IMG/VR virus record: IMGVR_UViG_3300032224_000484
Span: 1 to 41,155 of that record
Reading direction: 5' to 3' (one strand)
Length of the DNA: 41,155 bases
Source of the DNA: a virus
This document shows positions 25,417 through 32,934 of the stretch, in pieces. Numbering within the stretch: position 1 is the stretch's first letter; every line of letters starts with the position of its first letter. The notes under the pieces were generated by a model. It worked only from the letters and a program-made list of their open reading frames with translations, did no database searches and was not told where the DNA came from. Both the position numbers and the translations under genes were made by a program.

Positions 25417-26274
25417 GGTCTCCTCTACCATCAATACGAATGTTTCATCATTCACTCTGCAACCTGTGTTAGATACGAACTGCTCGGCTTGCACAAGTTT
25501 GAGCATACCTAGCTTGCCACGCATCCAGTCGGGGAGCGTATTATCATCAAACAGGTCTACCTTGTCACCTATCTTGACTAGGTATTTACCACCATCTTTG
25601 ATAACCAATGCAGTCTTATTCGCCTCGAACTCAGCCTTAGCTTTTTCGATAGTCATCATCTCATCGGTCAGGCGTTGGTTTTCCTCCATAGCATTTTCAA
25701 TACGCCCACGATCACTCGCTGTGTATGTTTGCATATGCTCAAGGAACAAAGGAAAGCCAGTTCCCATGATGAACGCATGGGCGGCGGTCTTGATAGTACC
25801 TTCGGCGGTGTACTTCTCACGTTCTTTGAGCCGCTTCTGCTTACCAATGACTGACTCCGCATCCTTCGATGCCTTCTCGATACGCTCGTTGGGTTTGAGT
25901 TTGAAGAACATCTTCTTGGCTTTCAAGATAGCCTTGTCCGCATCCGCAGTCTTGTACCCACCACGACGCACTCGGTCTTTACCGATACGCTCGTTGCTAA
26001 CATGGATAACGTACTCACTCCCGTGGTAGTACCGATCAATAGTGCCCAGCTCCTCGCCATGCTCTATTACGCTGAACGCTGTGACTCGTGTTTGGTTGCC
26101 TGAAAGATAAGATACCTCCGTGGCTACAAATCTCCACAAAGGGTTCAGTGTGGCCAGACGTTGGATGACTGGGTCTATCAGCTTATCCACAATCGTTATC
26201 TCGCTTCCGTTCGCGGCGGCTTGTTTCTTCAGCTTGTCGCTGATCTCTACGTTGCTCAGTTCTAATGTGTTCAT
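25414..26274 (-). CDS. Hypothetical protein of the MoxR/VWA module
   Basis: 286 residues from the ATG at 26274, chosen because AGGAG lies 5 bases upstream, directly after repeat element 3. The N-terminal half looks like an alpha/beta domain (WRFVATEVSYLSGNQTRVTA, YYHGSEYVIHVSNE); the centre is a long charged helix (KAKKMFFKLKPNERIEKASK); residues ~190-230 are likely coiled coil; and the C-terminus has strands around KYLVKIGDKVDLFDD. No catalytic motif seen. It sits in the same operon as the ATPase and VWA genes, so it may be a structural or adaptor part of that system. Confidence 0.7.
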   Translation of the reverse strand: MNTLELSNVEISDKLKKQAAANGSEITIVDKLIDPVIQRLATLNPLWRFVATEVSYLSGNQTRVTAFSVIEHGEELGTIDRYYHGSEYVIHVSNERIGKDRVRRGGYKTADADKAILKAKKMFFKLKPNERIEKASKDAESVIGKQKRLKEREKYTAEGTIKTAAHAFIMGTGFPLFLEHMQTYTASDRGRIENAMEENQRLTDEMMTIEKAKAEFEANKTALVIKDGGKYLVKIGDKVDLFDDNTLPDWMRGKLGMLKLVQAEQFVSNTGCRVNDETFVLMVEET

Positions 26275-26283
26275 GTCTGCTCC

Positions 26284-26295
26284 TAACAATTGTTA
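26284..26295. repeat. TAACA-NN-TGTTA element 3
   Basis: Perfect palindrome TAACAATTGTTA between the DUF3150-like stop and the next start; on the minus strand its last base runs into the AGGAG ribosome binding site of the 286-residue gene. Confidence 0.85.
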
Positions 26296-27147
26296 TTACC
26301 ACTCGAAACGTTTGAGAATGTCGTCCACCTTGGACTTCAAATCACTACGTGCATCTGCATCTTCTTTAATATCTTCAATGTCAGCAGTCACCATCGCCAA
26401 CTCCAACTGTCTACGTGCTTCCTCCAACTTGGGGTCGTTGGTCACGTTCAGCTTGGTCAGCAGTCCACACAGCTCTATCGGGTTAGTGATAAGTGTGTCG
26501 TGGTAACGCTTCTTGCCGTCCTCATCCACATCAGTCAATTTCTCGGATATACCTACTAACATCTTATGCAGACGCTCCCACGGCTCACGCATTGCCTCGG
26601 CCAATTTGCGATCTTGCTGAGACATGAACTCGCTGCGCATCTCCTCTAAGTCATACGCAGGAATGTCTAAGCGAAAGTCGCCCGCCTCTGGCACAGGTTT
26701 GACCGTGCGCTTGAACCCGAACTTCAACCTAACATCTGTTATGTCTGGGTAGTCCTCGGCTTTGTACAGACCCTTCAACGCTTGCGGTGCTTCCGCGACA
26801 AGACGCGGGTATTCGATAAAGAAGTTCTGGCACATCATGTTGAATGTCTGCTCGAACCCATTCATGGTCTGCTTGTAGTCCATGAACAACGCAGTCGGTA
26901 ACATGCGCTCACCTTTGTCAGCCCACGGTAGTGTGTGCTTGTTGTGATACAGACGAACCCTTGCGGCGAAGTCTGATATGTCTTTGCGTAGCGACGTACC
27001 TGCAAACAGATTCTTCTTGGTCTGGCTTGCACCTCGTACTGCACCCGCATCACTGTTGACCTTGTCCGTGACCTCTCGGTCGAGTTTGGACGCAGGCCAT
27101 ACGCTGATATTCAATTCCACTAACAACGCTGATGAACTAATACTCAT
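26296..27147 (-). CDS. DUF3150-like protein
   Basis: 283 residues. The N-terminus (SSALLVELNISVWPASKLDR, then ASQTKKNLFAGTSLRKDI and RLYHNKHTLPWADKGERMLP) matches my recollection of DUF3150, a family that travels with MoxR-type ATPases and VWA proteins in phages and plasmids. The rest is mainly helical with a charged C-terminus. GGAG lies 6 bases before the ATG. With the MoxR and VWA genes it probably forms a chaperone-like complex acting on an unknown client. The family call is from memory of motif style and context. Confidence 0.6.
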   Translation of the reverse strand: MSISSSALLVELNISVWPASKLDREVTDKVNSDAGAVRGASQTKKNLFAGTSLRKDISDFAARVRLYHNKHTLPWADKGERMLPTALFMDYKQTMNGFEQTFNMMCQNFFIEYPRLVAEAPQALKGLYKAEDYPDITDVRLKFGFKRTVKPVPEAGDFRLDIPAYDLEEMRSEFMSQQDRKLAEAMREPWERLHKMLVGISEKLTDVDEDGKKRYHDTLITNPIELCGLLTKLNVTNDPKLEEARRQLELAMVTADIEDIKEDADARSDLKSKVDDILKRFEW

Positions 27148-27150
27148 GAT

Positions 27151-27312
27151 TCACTCCTTGATTTCTTCAACATCTAACACTTCTGATTCGCCCTCTGCCT
27201 TGCTTAGATTAAGCTCGGCAAACATGGCACTCTCGGCTTCCTCTTTCGACTCGGCCTCTACTTCAACCTGTTGGTAGTATCTGAATACCAACACTCCTCT
27301 GTATCGTTTCAT
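27151..27312 (-). CDS. Small acidic hypothetical protein
   Basis: 53 residues: a basic start MKRYRGVLVFRYYQQVEVEA, then a strongly acidic helix (ESKEEAESAMFAELN and later EVLDVEEIKE). The AGGAG ribosome binding site is 6 bases before the ATG and touches repeat element 4. It lies 3 bp before the DUF3150-like gene in the same operon. The pattern 'beta strand then helix with AES.EEAE' resembles small phage DUF proteins that mirror substrate-strand ligands, but no family is recognised. Confidence 0.65.
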   Translation of the reverse strand: MKRYRGVLVFRYYQQVEVEAESKEEAESAMFAELNLSKAEGESEVLDVEEIKE

Positions 27313-27321
27313 GTTCACTCC

Positions 27322-27333
27322 TAACATTTGTTA
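27322..27333 (-). repeat. TAACA-NN-TGTTA element 4
   Basis: TAACAAATGTTA on the minus strand, running directly into the AGGAG ribosome binding site of the 53-residue gene, 3 bp after the VWA-gene stop. Confidence 0.85.
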
Positions 27334-27336
27334 TGT

Positions 27337-28551
27337 TCAGTCTTTGATGTGGATGGTCTTACCATTCGCGGCTTCACCATCGAAGTAGTCGCCCACTATG
27401 CACCACAGCGTAGGTGCAGTCCACTCACTGCCCCAGTCATCGCCCACGCAACCATCGGTCAGGATGATGACGCACTCGGGCTTGATGTTCTTTTCCTTGA
27501 GATACTCTGATACACAGGTCGGGCTAGTACCACCGCCACCCTTGGGTCGTGTTGATGCAATGATGTCGGACGCTTGCCCATCACCATAGGTCTCATGCCC
27601 CACCACACTACTACCCCAGTACAGCAAGTCCACACACGCAGGGTTTACTTCTTCTGCGATACCCTTAACCTCGGACAAGAACTCAGCAAGCTCCTCGTCA
27701 CCCACCGAACCCGATGTGTCAACCGCGATAACCAAGTGGCCTACCTTCTCACCGATCAGGGTTGGCATGTAAGTACCTGTGGATAAGAACCTACGATTAA
27801 CCCTGCGCCATGAGGATGCGTCCTTGGAATTGCAGATTGATTTGACGAAGTCACGCAACACCTCACGCCAGTTAACTTTCGGCTCCATCAAGTCAGCAAG
27901 CTCTCGGTCGGAACCATCTGCTCCGCTACCCGCTAACTTCTGTCTTGCCATCATGCCTTGGCGAATGGCTTGGTCGATCTCGCGCTCAAGCTCACGCTTC
28001 TCCTCGTCGGTCATGTCTTTCGCACCACCCCAGTCGTGCTCGTCAAGACCCTCTCCGTTGCCATCACCATCGCCCCCGTCGCCATCCTCTTTCTCTTCTT
28101 TGAGTATGTCGAACACTTGCTTGGTGTTCATGCCACGGAATCGCTCGTCGATCAAGCCCATCACTTGCCCTGCCATCTTGTGCCCCTTGGGGTAGCGCGG
28201 CATTGCAATGAATGTCTCTTGCGGATCGAGGTCTCTGAGCATCAGGTTAATAACGTAGTCACAAGCCCGATTAGCCAGACGATGATCTATGTCATGTAAC
28301 TTCTTCCATGTGGTCAGGTGTCGATACATCTTGTGTGATGCTTCGTGTGCAATCAAGAACCCAAGCTCTTGGTCGCGTAGGTCAGCCACGAACTTGCGGC
28401 CATACTTCTCGTCTCGTCCGTTGGTACAGGCAGTGGGTAAGTTATCCACTACGCTAGTACGCCCAACCATCAACACGCCGGACAGCAATGCGAACTTGGG
28501 GTTACGCATCAAACTGATCTTGGCCTTCTGCACTTTGCGTTCTTCTAACAT
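27337..28551 (-). CDS. VWA-like protein with N-terminal metallopeptidase-like domain
   Basis: 404 residues. The N-terminal domain carries HEASH (69-73), the HExxH zinc motif of the putative metallopeptidase domain (DUF2201-type) that precedes VWA-like domains. An acidic Gly/Asp linker at ~154-172 (DGDGGDGDGNGEG) leads to a C-terminal VWA-like domain with the MIDAS signature DTSGS (278-282) and a later LTDGCVGDD. Such proteins pair with MoxR AAA+ ATPases to insert metals or remodel targets. The ATG lies inside repeat element 5, with GGAG upstream in the end of the preceding gene. Confidence 0.85.
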   Translation of the reverse strand: MLEERKVQKAKISLMRNPKFALLSGVLMVGRTSVVDNLPTACTNGRDEKYGRKFVADLRDQELGFLIAHEASHKMYRHLTTWKKLHDIDHRLANRACDYVINLMLRDLDPQETFIAMPRYPKGHKMAGQVMGLIDERFRGMNTKQVFDILKEEKEDGDGGDGDGNGEGLDEHDWGGAKDMTDEEKRELEREIDQAIRQGMMARQKLAGSGADGSDRELADLMEPKVNWREVLRDFVKSICNSKDASSWRRVNRRFLSTGTYMPTLIGEKVGHLVIAVDTSGSVGDEELAEFLSEVKGIAEEVNPACVDLLYWGSSVVGHETYGDGQASDIIASTRPKGGGGTSPTCVSEYLKEKNIKPECVIILTDGCVGDDWGSEWTAPTLWCIVGDYFDGEAANGKTIHIKD

Positions 28552-28730
28552 TTGTTATGCTCCTCTTCGTTTAACATCTCACATACTTTCTCACATACTT
28601 CTTTGCTCTCGTGACGGAACAAGGTTGGCCAACCAGAACTCTTCTTGTCCCTCACGCAGTAACCCACCACTCGGGTGATGTGGTTGTTCTCATTCCACTC
28701 AGTCACCCATTGCACGATGTACCTTGGCAT
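28545..28730 (-). CDS. Small hypothetical protein
   Basis: 61 residues, MPRYIVQWVTEWNENNHITR, then VGYCVRDKKSSGWPTLFRHE and EVCEKVCEMLNEEEHNKC. Strong GGAGGA ribosome binding site 5 bases upstream. It overlaps the preceding gene by 32 bp and its last codons (His-Asn-Lys-Cys-stop) are written by repeat element 5, which also holds the next start. Four Cys residues; no clear metal motif. Function unknown. Confidence 0.65.
   Translation of the reverse strand: MPRYIVQWVTEWNENNHITRVVGYCVRDKKSSGWPTLFRHESKEVCEKVCEMLNEEEHNKC
28546..28557 (-). repeat. TAACA-NN-TGTTA element 5
   Basis: TAACAAATGTTA on the minus strand; encodes the end of the 61-residue protein and, in another frame, contains the ATG of the VWA gene. 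Confidence 0.85.
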
Positions 28731-29013
28731 CTGCTTCCTCCGTGTTTATCAGCATGAACAACGCTGACTCCATCTGTTCCAAGTCCGTGGTCTCAAGCAA
28801 CACGTATCGTTTCTTATCCCGCAAGGTCGGGTCGTTATCCCACTTTGCCACTGTGAATTGAAACTCCTCCATGTTCGCCAAAGCGAACATGCGCTTTGAG
28901 ATGACAAGTTGGTAGGCAGGGTTAAGTCTTTTCAGTCTTCTCTCCAACCATTCCAACTTCTCAAACTCCAGTGGTAGTTCGTGTATTTGCCTTCGTTCAA
29001 TTGGCACAAACAT
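28699..29013 (-). CDS. Hypothetical protein translated directly after MoxR
   Basis: 104 residues from the ATG at 29013, which overlaps the end of repeat element 6, itself carrying the MoxR stop codon. There is no ribosome binding site, so reinitiation by ribosomes leaving MoxR is the likely mode. Features: MFVPIERRQIHELPLEFEKL, a basic helix LERRLKRLNPAYQL, and a likely alpha/beta fold with VAKWDNDPTLRDKKRYVLLE. No recognised family. Confidence 0.65.
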   Translation of the reverse strand: MFVPIERRQIHELPLEFEKLEWLERRLKRLNPAYQLVISKRMFALANMEEFQFTVAKWDNDPTLRDKKRYVLLETTDLEQMESALFMLINTEEADAKVHRAMGD

Positions 29014-29024
29014 AACAATTGTTA
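29013..29024. repeat. TAACA-NN-TGTTA element 6
   Basis: Perfect palindrome TAACAATTGTTA. On the minus strand TAA is the MoxR stop and the final TA plus following G... forms the next ATG (TTATG). Confidence 0.85.
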
Positions 29025-30095
29025 TAGTAGGTCTTGGTTCTTTGCTACCCAGTTGCTGAACGCCTTGGAACTGAACGCAATCGCTTGCTTGTCCTTGGCC
29101 TTGGCAATGTTGATAGCGAACACAGCTTGCCACTCGGCATCGAATCGCTCTAGGTATTCCATGAACGGAGTAATAGTGTCCTTAGTGATACGCGAGATCG
29201 CGCCAAACACCACAATCGCACAAGCCCCCGGACTTGTAGGTATCTTCGTAGTCTTAGGATGCTCGATGGTTGACTCCCATGTTGGCAGTTGATCGGCAAA
29301 CTCGATGTACGCTTGCATGTCCCGCGCACCTGATTCACCCAACGCACCAGTCAACGCCGCAATCACAGCATCGGGGTCGTTGTGCTTACGGCTTCGCACG
29401 ATGTTGCTTGCAGTTGCTAGAGAACGTGGAGATACAAACGCCTTCTGCGGTTTCTTCGGGTTAAAGATGTAGGGGTTATCACCATGTCCGTCGATGTAAC
29501 TCGCCAACACATGAGGGAATCGGCTCACCCATGCACACACCTCTGGCTCAATGCCGTTAGGGATAGCCCACTCCAACCACTGCTCAGCGTCTGGCTTGGC
29601 AATCGTTAGGGGTACTAAGCGATTCGCACTATGCGCTTTCAAGCTGTCACCTACACCATCGGTGCTTTGGTTACCAGTCAAGAACACGATGGTCTGTCGG
29701 TCTCCGTCTTTGGGGATTGGTATGTCACCGAGTCGAGGGTTGGCCTTCTCGAACATGGGGTGCAACATGTTCTTCACAGGGTCTGCGCCCTTGGTGTACT
29801 CGTCAAGCATGATGACCAACGGCTTGCCTTCGTGCAGTTTGAACCGAGCGTTCGGATAGTACCGAGTCGTCTTGGTCTCGTGGTCGATCACAGGCATCGC
29901 AATGTCGCCCAAGTCCATATTGGGTACGTCAATATACGCATGGTCATACCCGAGTCCGTCGGCCACCTGCTTTAGTAGGGAGGACTTACCAATCCCCGGC
30001 TCACCTTGCAACAGGAAAATAGTTTCGGGATTGGTACGGATAAGCGTTGCCGCTTGCTTCAAAGTCACTGACTTACCAAATTTAACTTCTGACAT
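29022..30095 (-). CDS. MoxR-type AAA+ ATPase
   Basis: 357 residues from the ATG at 30095 with AGGAG upstream. Walker A GEPGIGKS (31-38, K37), Walker B VIMLDE (94-99) and a sensor-1-like FLTGNQ are clear, and the spacing fits the MoxR/CbbQ class. These ATPases work as hexamers with VWA-domain partners to remodel or activate proteins. It is the first gene behind the promoter at 30.18 kb and repeat element 7, so it heads its own transcription segment with the VWA, DUF3150-like and further genes downstream. Confidence 0.92.
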   Translation of the reverse strand: MSEVKFGKSVTLKQAATLIRTNPETIFLLQGEPGIGKSSLLKQVADGLGYDHAYIDVPNMDLGDIAMPVIDHETKTTRYYPNARFKLHEGKPLVIMLDEYTKGADPVKNMLHPMFEKANPRLGDIPIPKDGDRQTIVFLTGNQSTDGVGDSLKAHSANRLVPLTIAKPDAEQWLEWAIPNGIEPEVCAWVSRFPHVLASYIDGHGDNPYIFNPKKPQKAFVSPRSLATASNIVRSRKHNDPDAVIAALTGALGESGARDMQAYIEFADQLPTWESTIEHPKTTKIPTSPGACAIVVFGAISRITKDTITPFMEYLERFDAEWQAVFAINIAKAKDKQAIAFSSKAFSNWVAKNQDLL

Positions 30096-30116
30096 ATCTA
30101 ACTCTCCTGATGAACC

Positions 30117-30128
30117 TAACAATTGTTA
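30117..30128. repeat. TAACA-NN-TGTTA element 7
   Basis: Perfect palindrome in the MoxR leader, 46 bp downstream of the -10 box, upstream of the AGGAG. Confidence 0.87.
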
Positions 30129-30174
30129 TGTTAGGGGTTGAAAAAACAAAAACACTTCTCCACTTCCAACTTAT

Positions 30175-30203
30175 ATTATAACACAAAGTTACATATAAGT
30201 CAA
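30175..30203 (-). promoter_or_regulatory. Sigma70 promoter of the MoxR operon
   Basis: On the minus strand: TTGACT (30198-30203), 17-bp spacer, TATAAT (30175-30180) with a TGT extended -10. The spacer end and downstream bases (CTTTGTG-TATAATATAAG) are shared with three other promoters. It lies between a small membrane-protein gene and MoxR. Confidence 0.85.
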
Positions 30204-30206
30204 GTA

Positions 30207-30395
30207 TTAGCCAGCACTCTGGCCGAACTCTTTCTCATACTCGGCTACCACCCTGTCTCTCACTTCCTTGCGCTCAAGCAATACCCGAATGAACAGGTCT
30301 GCACTCTCGGTTTGTGCCTTGCATTTAAGTGCGTACCCAGTAGCGAGTACGGCCCAGCAGAACAGTGCAATCTCTCCAAACGAAAACTCAATCAT
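30207..30395 (-). CDS. Small single-pass membrane protein
   Basis: 62 residues from the ATG at 30395 (AAGGAG 6 bases upstream). One N-terminal membrane helix (EIALFCWAVLATGYALKC) is followed by a charged helix (LLERKEVRDRVVAEYEKEFG). This topology recalls spanin-like or regulatory mini-membrane proteins, but it is in an early-type region, away from lysis genes. It follows repeat element 8. Confidence 0.65.
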   Translation of the reverse strand: MIEFSFGEIALFCWAVLATGYALKCKAQTESADLFIRVLLERKEVRDRVVAEYEKEFGQSAG

Positions 30396-30408
30396 GATTA
30401 ACTCCTTA

Positions 30409-30420
30409 TAACAAATGTTA
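30409..30420 (+). repeat. TAACA-NN-TGTTA element 8
   Basis: TAACAAATGTTA on plus. On the minus strand its first TAA is the stop of the 322-residue gene and it runs into the AAGGAG of the small membrane-protein gene. Confidence 0.85.
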
Positions 30421-31386
30421 TTCAACCTCGACCATCCAATGCTCGTAGATGCCGCTCGACACCTTGCCCATTGGTAACTCATAGCGCACCAACACCTGAT
30501 GTGCGTACAGCATGAACAATACATCATCAAGCAAGGGTACGATATGCTTCGCCTGCGCATATACTTCGTCGGTGCGTATGTCCATCTCGTCTGTGTCTAG
30601 CTTGGCAATCAGAATCAATGCCGCCTTGTAGAAGTTCGTGTGCTTGCCCTCCTCGGGTTGGTCGGGGCGAATCAAACTCTCGAACGCTTTGGATGACTGC
30701 TCATACTGGTCAGCTTTGACGATAGTCCAGTTAATCTTCTGCTTGCCGCGCTTGTCCATGTACTTGTAGTCTCGTAGGTGTATCAAACTACCAAGCACAG
30801 CACCAAACTCATTTTGTGGTATGACAACATAGTTCTTCTCAGGTTGCCAACGATGTTGCTTTGCCACTTCAGTGCGTAGGTTTACGAACCCTTTCAGGTA
30901 TGAGTAGAACTCGCCATACTTGGTTCTAACATTTGTTATTTCCTTGCGGTTGAGTTTCCATCCCCATTGTTGCGTGGGATTGAGCACAGACCAGTTCCCA
31001 TCCTCCCCCATGCGCATACGCAGTTTGTCCTTGTCGGCGAGCGTGTACTTGTTGCCGTTGATGGTCAGCACAGTCGTGCGTCGTGCCCCACTCGCACTGA
31101 TGCCCAGAATGTGACCGATGAACTGATGCGTTGATACGGAGTTGTACCCATCAATGAACAGTGACACCTCGCCATCGGGCGTGAATGTAATGACCGGAGT
31201 TTTGTACAAGACCAACTCGACAGCATCCCCATGTTTGCGTATGCGGTATGTGTCTGCGTCCCGTCGCTCACCCAACGGCTTGACTTCTTCTGCTCGTCCG
31301 CGCATCGGCTTGACTGCGTTGTACATCTTTAGTGCGTCCTCGTACTTGCGTATCTGTGGCACTCGCCTGATTGTTGCGTATCCCAT
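30418..31386 (-). CDS. Hypothetical 322-residue phage protein
   Basis: Starts MGYATIRRVPQIRKYEDALK. Beta-rich N-terminal half with DAVELVLYKTPVITFTPDGE and VSTHQFIGHILG; a helical C-terminal half ending YAHQVLVRYELPMG...WMVEVE. No catalytic motif is visible. The gene contains repeat element 9 within its coding sequence (bases 30927-30938, coding Ile-Thr-Asn-Val). Start overlaps the upstream stop by one base (TGATG). It is one of the few mid-sized genes in the array; a structural or DNA-binding role is possible but unsupported. Confidence 0.7.
   Translation of the reverse strand: MGYATIRRVPQIRKYEDALKMYNAVKPMRGRAEEVKPLGERRDADTYRIRKHGDAVELVLYKTPVITFTPDGEVSLFIDGYNSVSTHQFIGHILGISASGARRTTVLTINGNKYTLADKDKLRMRMGEDGNWSVLNPTQQWGWKLNRKEITNVRTKYGEFYSYLKGFVNLRTEVAKQHRWQPEKNYVVIPQNEFGAVLGSLIHLRDYKYMDKRGKQKINWTIVKADQYEQSSKAFESLIRPDQPEEGKHTNFYKAALILIAKLDTDEMDIRTDEVYAQAKHIVPLLDDVLFMLYAHQVLVRYELPMGKVSSGIYEHWMVEVE
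30927..30938 (-). repeat. TAACA-NN-TGTTA element 9 (intragenic)
   Basis: The only exact copy well inside a coding sequence. If the sites block transcription, this copy would act within the 322-residue gene. Confidence 0.8.
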
Positions 31387-31613
31387 CACACCACCTTATT
31401 TAGTTTGTCTAACATGTACTCACGCAGGATTGCGTAAGCCTCCTCTTTGCGACCCTCTCGGTCGTGCAACCAAGCCTTGGTCAGTGTCTCGGTGTCATCA
31501 AAGGTCACTCCATCTGTACCTCGTTCTTTTAACTCTTCAAGCAAGTCATCGGTATCAAACTCGCTCAGGTCAACGTCCACCTCGACCTCTGTTGTTATCG
31601 TTCTGTATGTCAT
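31386..31613 (-). CDS. Small acidic hypothetical protein
   Basis: 75 residues from the ATG at 31613 (AAGGAG in the preceding gene). Strand-rich start MTYRTITTEVEVDVDLSEFD, then DDLLEELKERGTDG and a helical C-terminus. The 'EVEVDVDLSEFDTDDLLEEL' style occurs in small phage proteins; no function known. One-base stop/start overlaps on both sides show tight translational coupling. Confidence 0.7.
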   Translation of the reverse strand: MTYRTITTEVEVDVDLSEFDTDDLLEELKERGTDGVTFDDTETLTKAWLHDREGRKEEAYAILREYMLDKLNKVV

Positions 31614-31954
31614 CACATTTCTCCTTCTTGCCAATCTTTACAGTTACACAATTCCTCGTTGCCTGTTTTGTATGCAGGGCAACTCACCATGTGCACGAGT
31701 TTGTGTCCGTGGTAGATGAACACATCAATCATCATGGCGTGGTCGTGCAACTGCTTTGTTACATTTGTGTATAGCTTGGAAGCTATAACCAACTGCTCGG
31801 GCGTAGTCTCAGGGTTGTTCATCAGCAGGGGCAATGTCTCCTCCATGTGTTTGACATTCTTACGTATGCCCTCCCACTTACGCATGAGCATCCGTGTCTT
31901 GGGTTTGTTGAGTCCGTAGTACCAACTGTTTGGCTCTATCTCGCTTGCCTTCAT
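31613..31954 (-). CDS. Hypothetical protein
   Basis: 113 residues, MKASEIEPNSWYYGLNKPKT at the start, then a helical body with LMRKWEGIRKNVKHMEETLP and KQLHDHAMMIDVFIYHGHKL. Four Cys/His positions near the end (SCPAY...LCNC) might bind metal. ATGA overlap with the upstream 53-residue gene. No family recognised. Confidence 0.65.
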   Translation of the reverse strand: MKASEIEPNSWYYGLNKPKTRMLMRKWEGIRKNVKHMEETLPLLMNNPETTPEQLVIASKLYTNVTKQLHDHAMMIDVFIYHGHKLVHMVSCPAYKTGNEELCNCKDWQEGEM

Positions 31955-32115
31955 CACACACCTCCGATTGTTTTGTATGCCTTGATTTTCTTCAGCGATG
32001 GATTGGCTGTTTTGAACCTCTCCTTCGCCAACTTCATATTCTGTGCCACGATACTCTCGGCAACCCAGTTGCTGAACCTATCGCACCAACCTGTCACATA
32101 GTATCTACATAACAT
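31954..32115 (-). CDS. Small basic protein starting inside a repeat
   Basis: 53 residues: MLCRYYVTGWCDRFSNWVAE, then SIVAQNMKLAKERFKTANPS and a Lys-rich end. Its ATG is the ATG of repeat element 10 (TAACAAATG on the minus strand), 3 bases after the stop of the preceding gene; GGAGG lies 8 bases upstream, inside that gene. Charge and size fit a nucleic-acid-binding accessory; function unknown. Confidence 0.6.
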   Translation of the reverse strand: MLCRYYVTGWCDRFSNWVAESIVAQNMKLAKERFKTANPSLKKIKAYKTIGGV

Positions 32116-32121
32116 TTGTTA
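32110..32121 (-). repeat. TAACA-NN-TGTTA element 10
   Basis: TAACAAATGTTA on the minus strand: TAA stops the 68-residue gene, ATG starts the 53-residue gene. Confidence 0.85.
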
Positions 32122-32325
32122 GTCCTCCATCTCAAAGTAGTCGTAGTCGCGTTCACCACCAGCCGCGCGTTCAACATCGAGCAGGCTCAATGCTTCAGTC
32201 ATCAGGCAATGGGTGTCTTCCAAATACGATGCTTGGTACTCGGCAGGGTTCAGCAGATAGCGGCGTAGGTCTAACTCCACTGCTATCAGCAACTTCATGG
32301 CTTTCTCGTAGTCGTGCTCAGTCAT
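32119..32325 (-). CDS. Small hypothetical protein
   Basis: 68 residues: MTEHDYEKAMKLLIAVELDL, then RRYLLNPAEYQASYLEDTHC and an acidic end DYDYFEMED. Predicted helical. It overlaps the upstream gene by 8 bp and its stop is part of repeat element 10. No motif recognised. Confidence 0.65.
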   Translation of the reverse strand: MTEHDYEKAMKLLIAVELDLRRYLLNPAEYQASYLEDTHCLMTEALSLLDVERAAGGERDYDYFEMED

Positions 32326-32527
32326 TTTCTAACTCCTGTTCGTTGAGGAACCCGCTCACGCTGAGCATCCCCGCTTGCTGACTCTCACTTACATTCAACA
32401 CCGACCCATCGGTGAACACCACCGATATGCCCTCGTCAAAGTCATCCACGTAATCAATACGCGCGACAGTCTTGCCCACGAATATTTGGAACATCTCATT
32501 GCTCTCGTGCATTTCTGTATCACTCAT
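32318..32527 (-). CDS. Small hypothetical protein with beta-barrel-like core
   Basis: 69 residues. VGKTVARIDYVDDFDEGISV followed by VFTDGSVLNVSES reads as a small beta-sheet ('G-x-x-I-x-x-V...V-F-T-D-G-S') often seen in tiny phage proteins. GAGGAG lies in the end of the upstream gene. Function unknown. Confidence 0.65.
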   Translation of the reverse strand: MSDTEMHESNEMFQIFVGKTVARIDYVDDFDEGISVVFTDGSVLNVSESQQAGMLSVSGFLNEQELEND

Positions 32528-32539
32528 ACTCGGTTCTCC

Positions 32540-32713
32540 TCATTTGGTTGGGTTGGTTGGGTTGGTTGGGTCAAGCAGGGAATTCAGATACCCTGCCACT
32601 CGGCACAGTTCTTCATCGCTGACATCTAACTCATGGGCGATGCGTTGCGTGGTAGCTTCATCTTCTAAGGCAATCCGCGCAATCTCTTCAATCAAAATCT
32701 GTAAGTCACTCAT
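32540..32713 (-). CDS. Small acidic protein with C-terminal PTN repeats
   Basis: 57 residues: MSDLQILIEEIARIALEDEA, then TTQRIAHELDVSDEELCRVA, which looks like a short HTH-like or all-helical unit, ending in NPTNPTNPT-type repeats. The repeats are written by three exact 9-bp units at 32544-32570. ATGA overlap with the Zn-ribbon gene upstream; GGAG ribosome binding site. Function unknown. Confidence 0.65.
   Translation of the reverse strand: MSDLQILIEEIARIALEDEATTQRIAHELDVSDEELCRVAGYLNSLLDPTNPTNPTK
32544..32570 (-). repeat. Three tandem 9-bp units coding Pro-Thr-Asn
   Basis: TTGGTTGGG three times on plus, i.e. a coding microsatellite at the C-terminus of the 57-residue gene; a likely place for slip-strand length change. 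Confidence 0.85.
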
Positions 32714-32934
32714 GTTCTCAACTCCTTCTGGTTAGTCTGCTTCAAGGTTGTGGGTGCGCTCGTAGTGGTAACCAACTGATACGGGCCTTTGCCGTATTCT
32801 TGCACAATGCACCACGAACTACGCTCTACCTGTGCACTGTGCTCTCGGTCACGCTCACAGAACAAACAGAACGCTTGGTATCTTGTAGCGGGTACATCGT
32901 CACCGCAGTCAATACATAGTTTCCAATCTAACAT
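32710..32934 (-). CDS. Small zinc-ribbon-like protein
   Basis: 74 residues. Two Cys pairs, CIDC (residues 7-10) and CLFC (24-27 region, AFCLFCERDRE), spaced like a zinc ribbon of the DksA/TraR or general ribbon type. The rest is basic/polar. Its ATG belongs to repeat element 11 and GGAGG lies 8 bases upstream. TraR/DksA-like proteins modulate RNA polymerase; this is too short to assign firmly. Confidence 0.65.
   Translation of the reverse strand: MLDWKLCIDCGDDVPATRYQAFCLFCERDREHSAQVERSSWCIVQEYGKGPYQLVTTTSAPTTLKQTNQKELRT

Noticed and set aside
32710-32934. Zinc-ribbon gene as a confident DksA/TraR homologue
   Set aside because: Two Cys pairs fit, but the coiled coil and the DksA signature are missing; kept only as zinc-ribbon-like.
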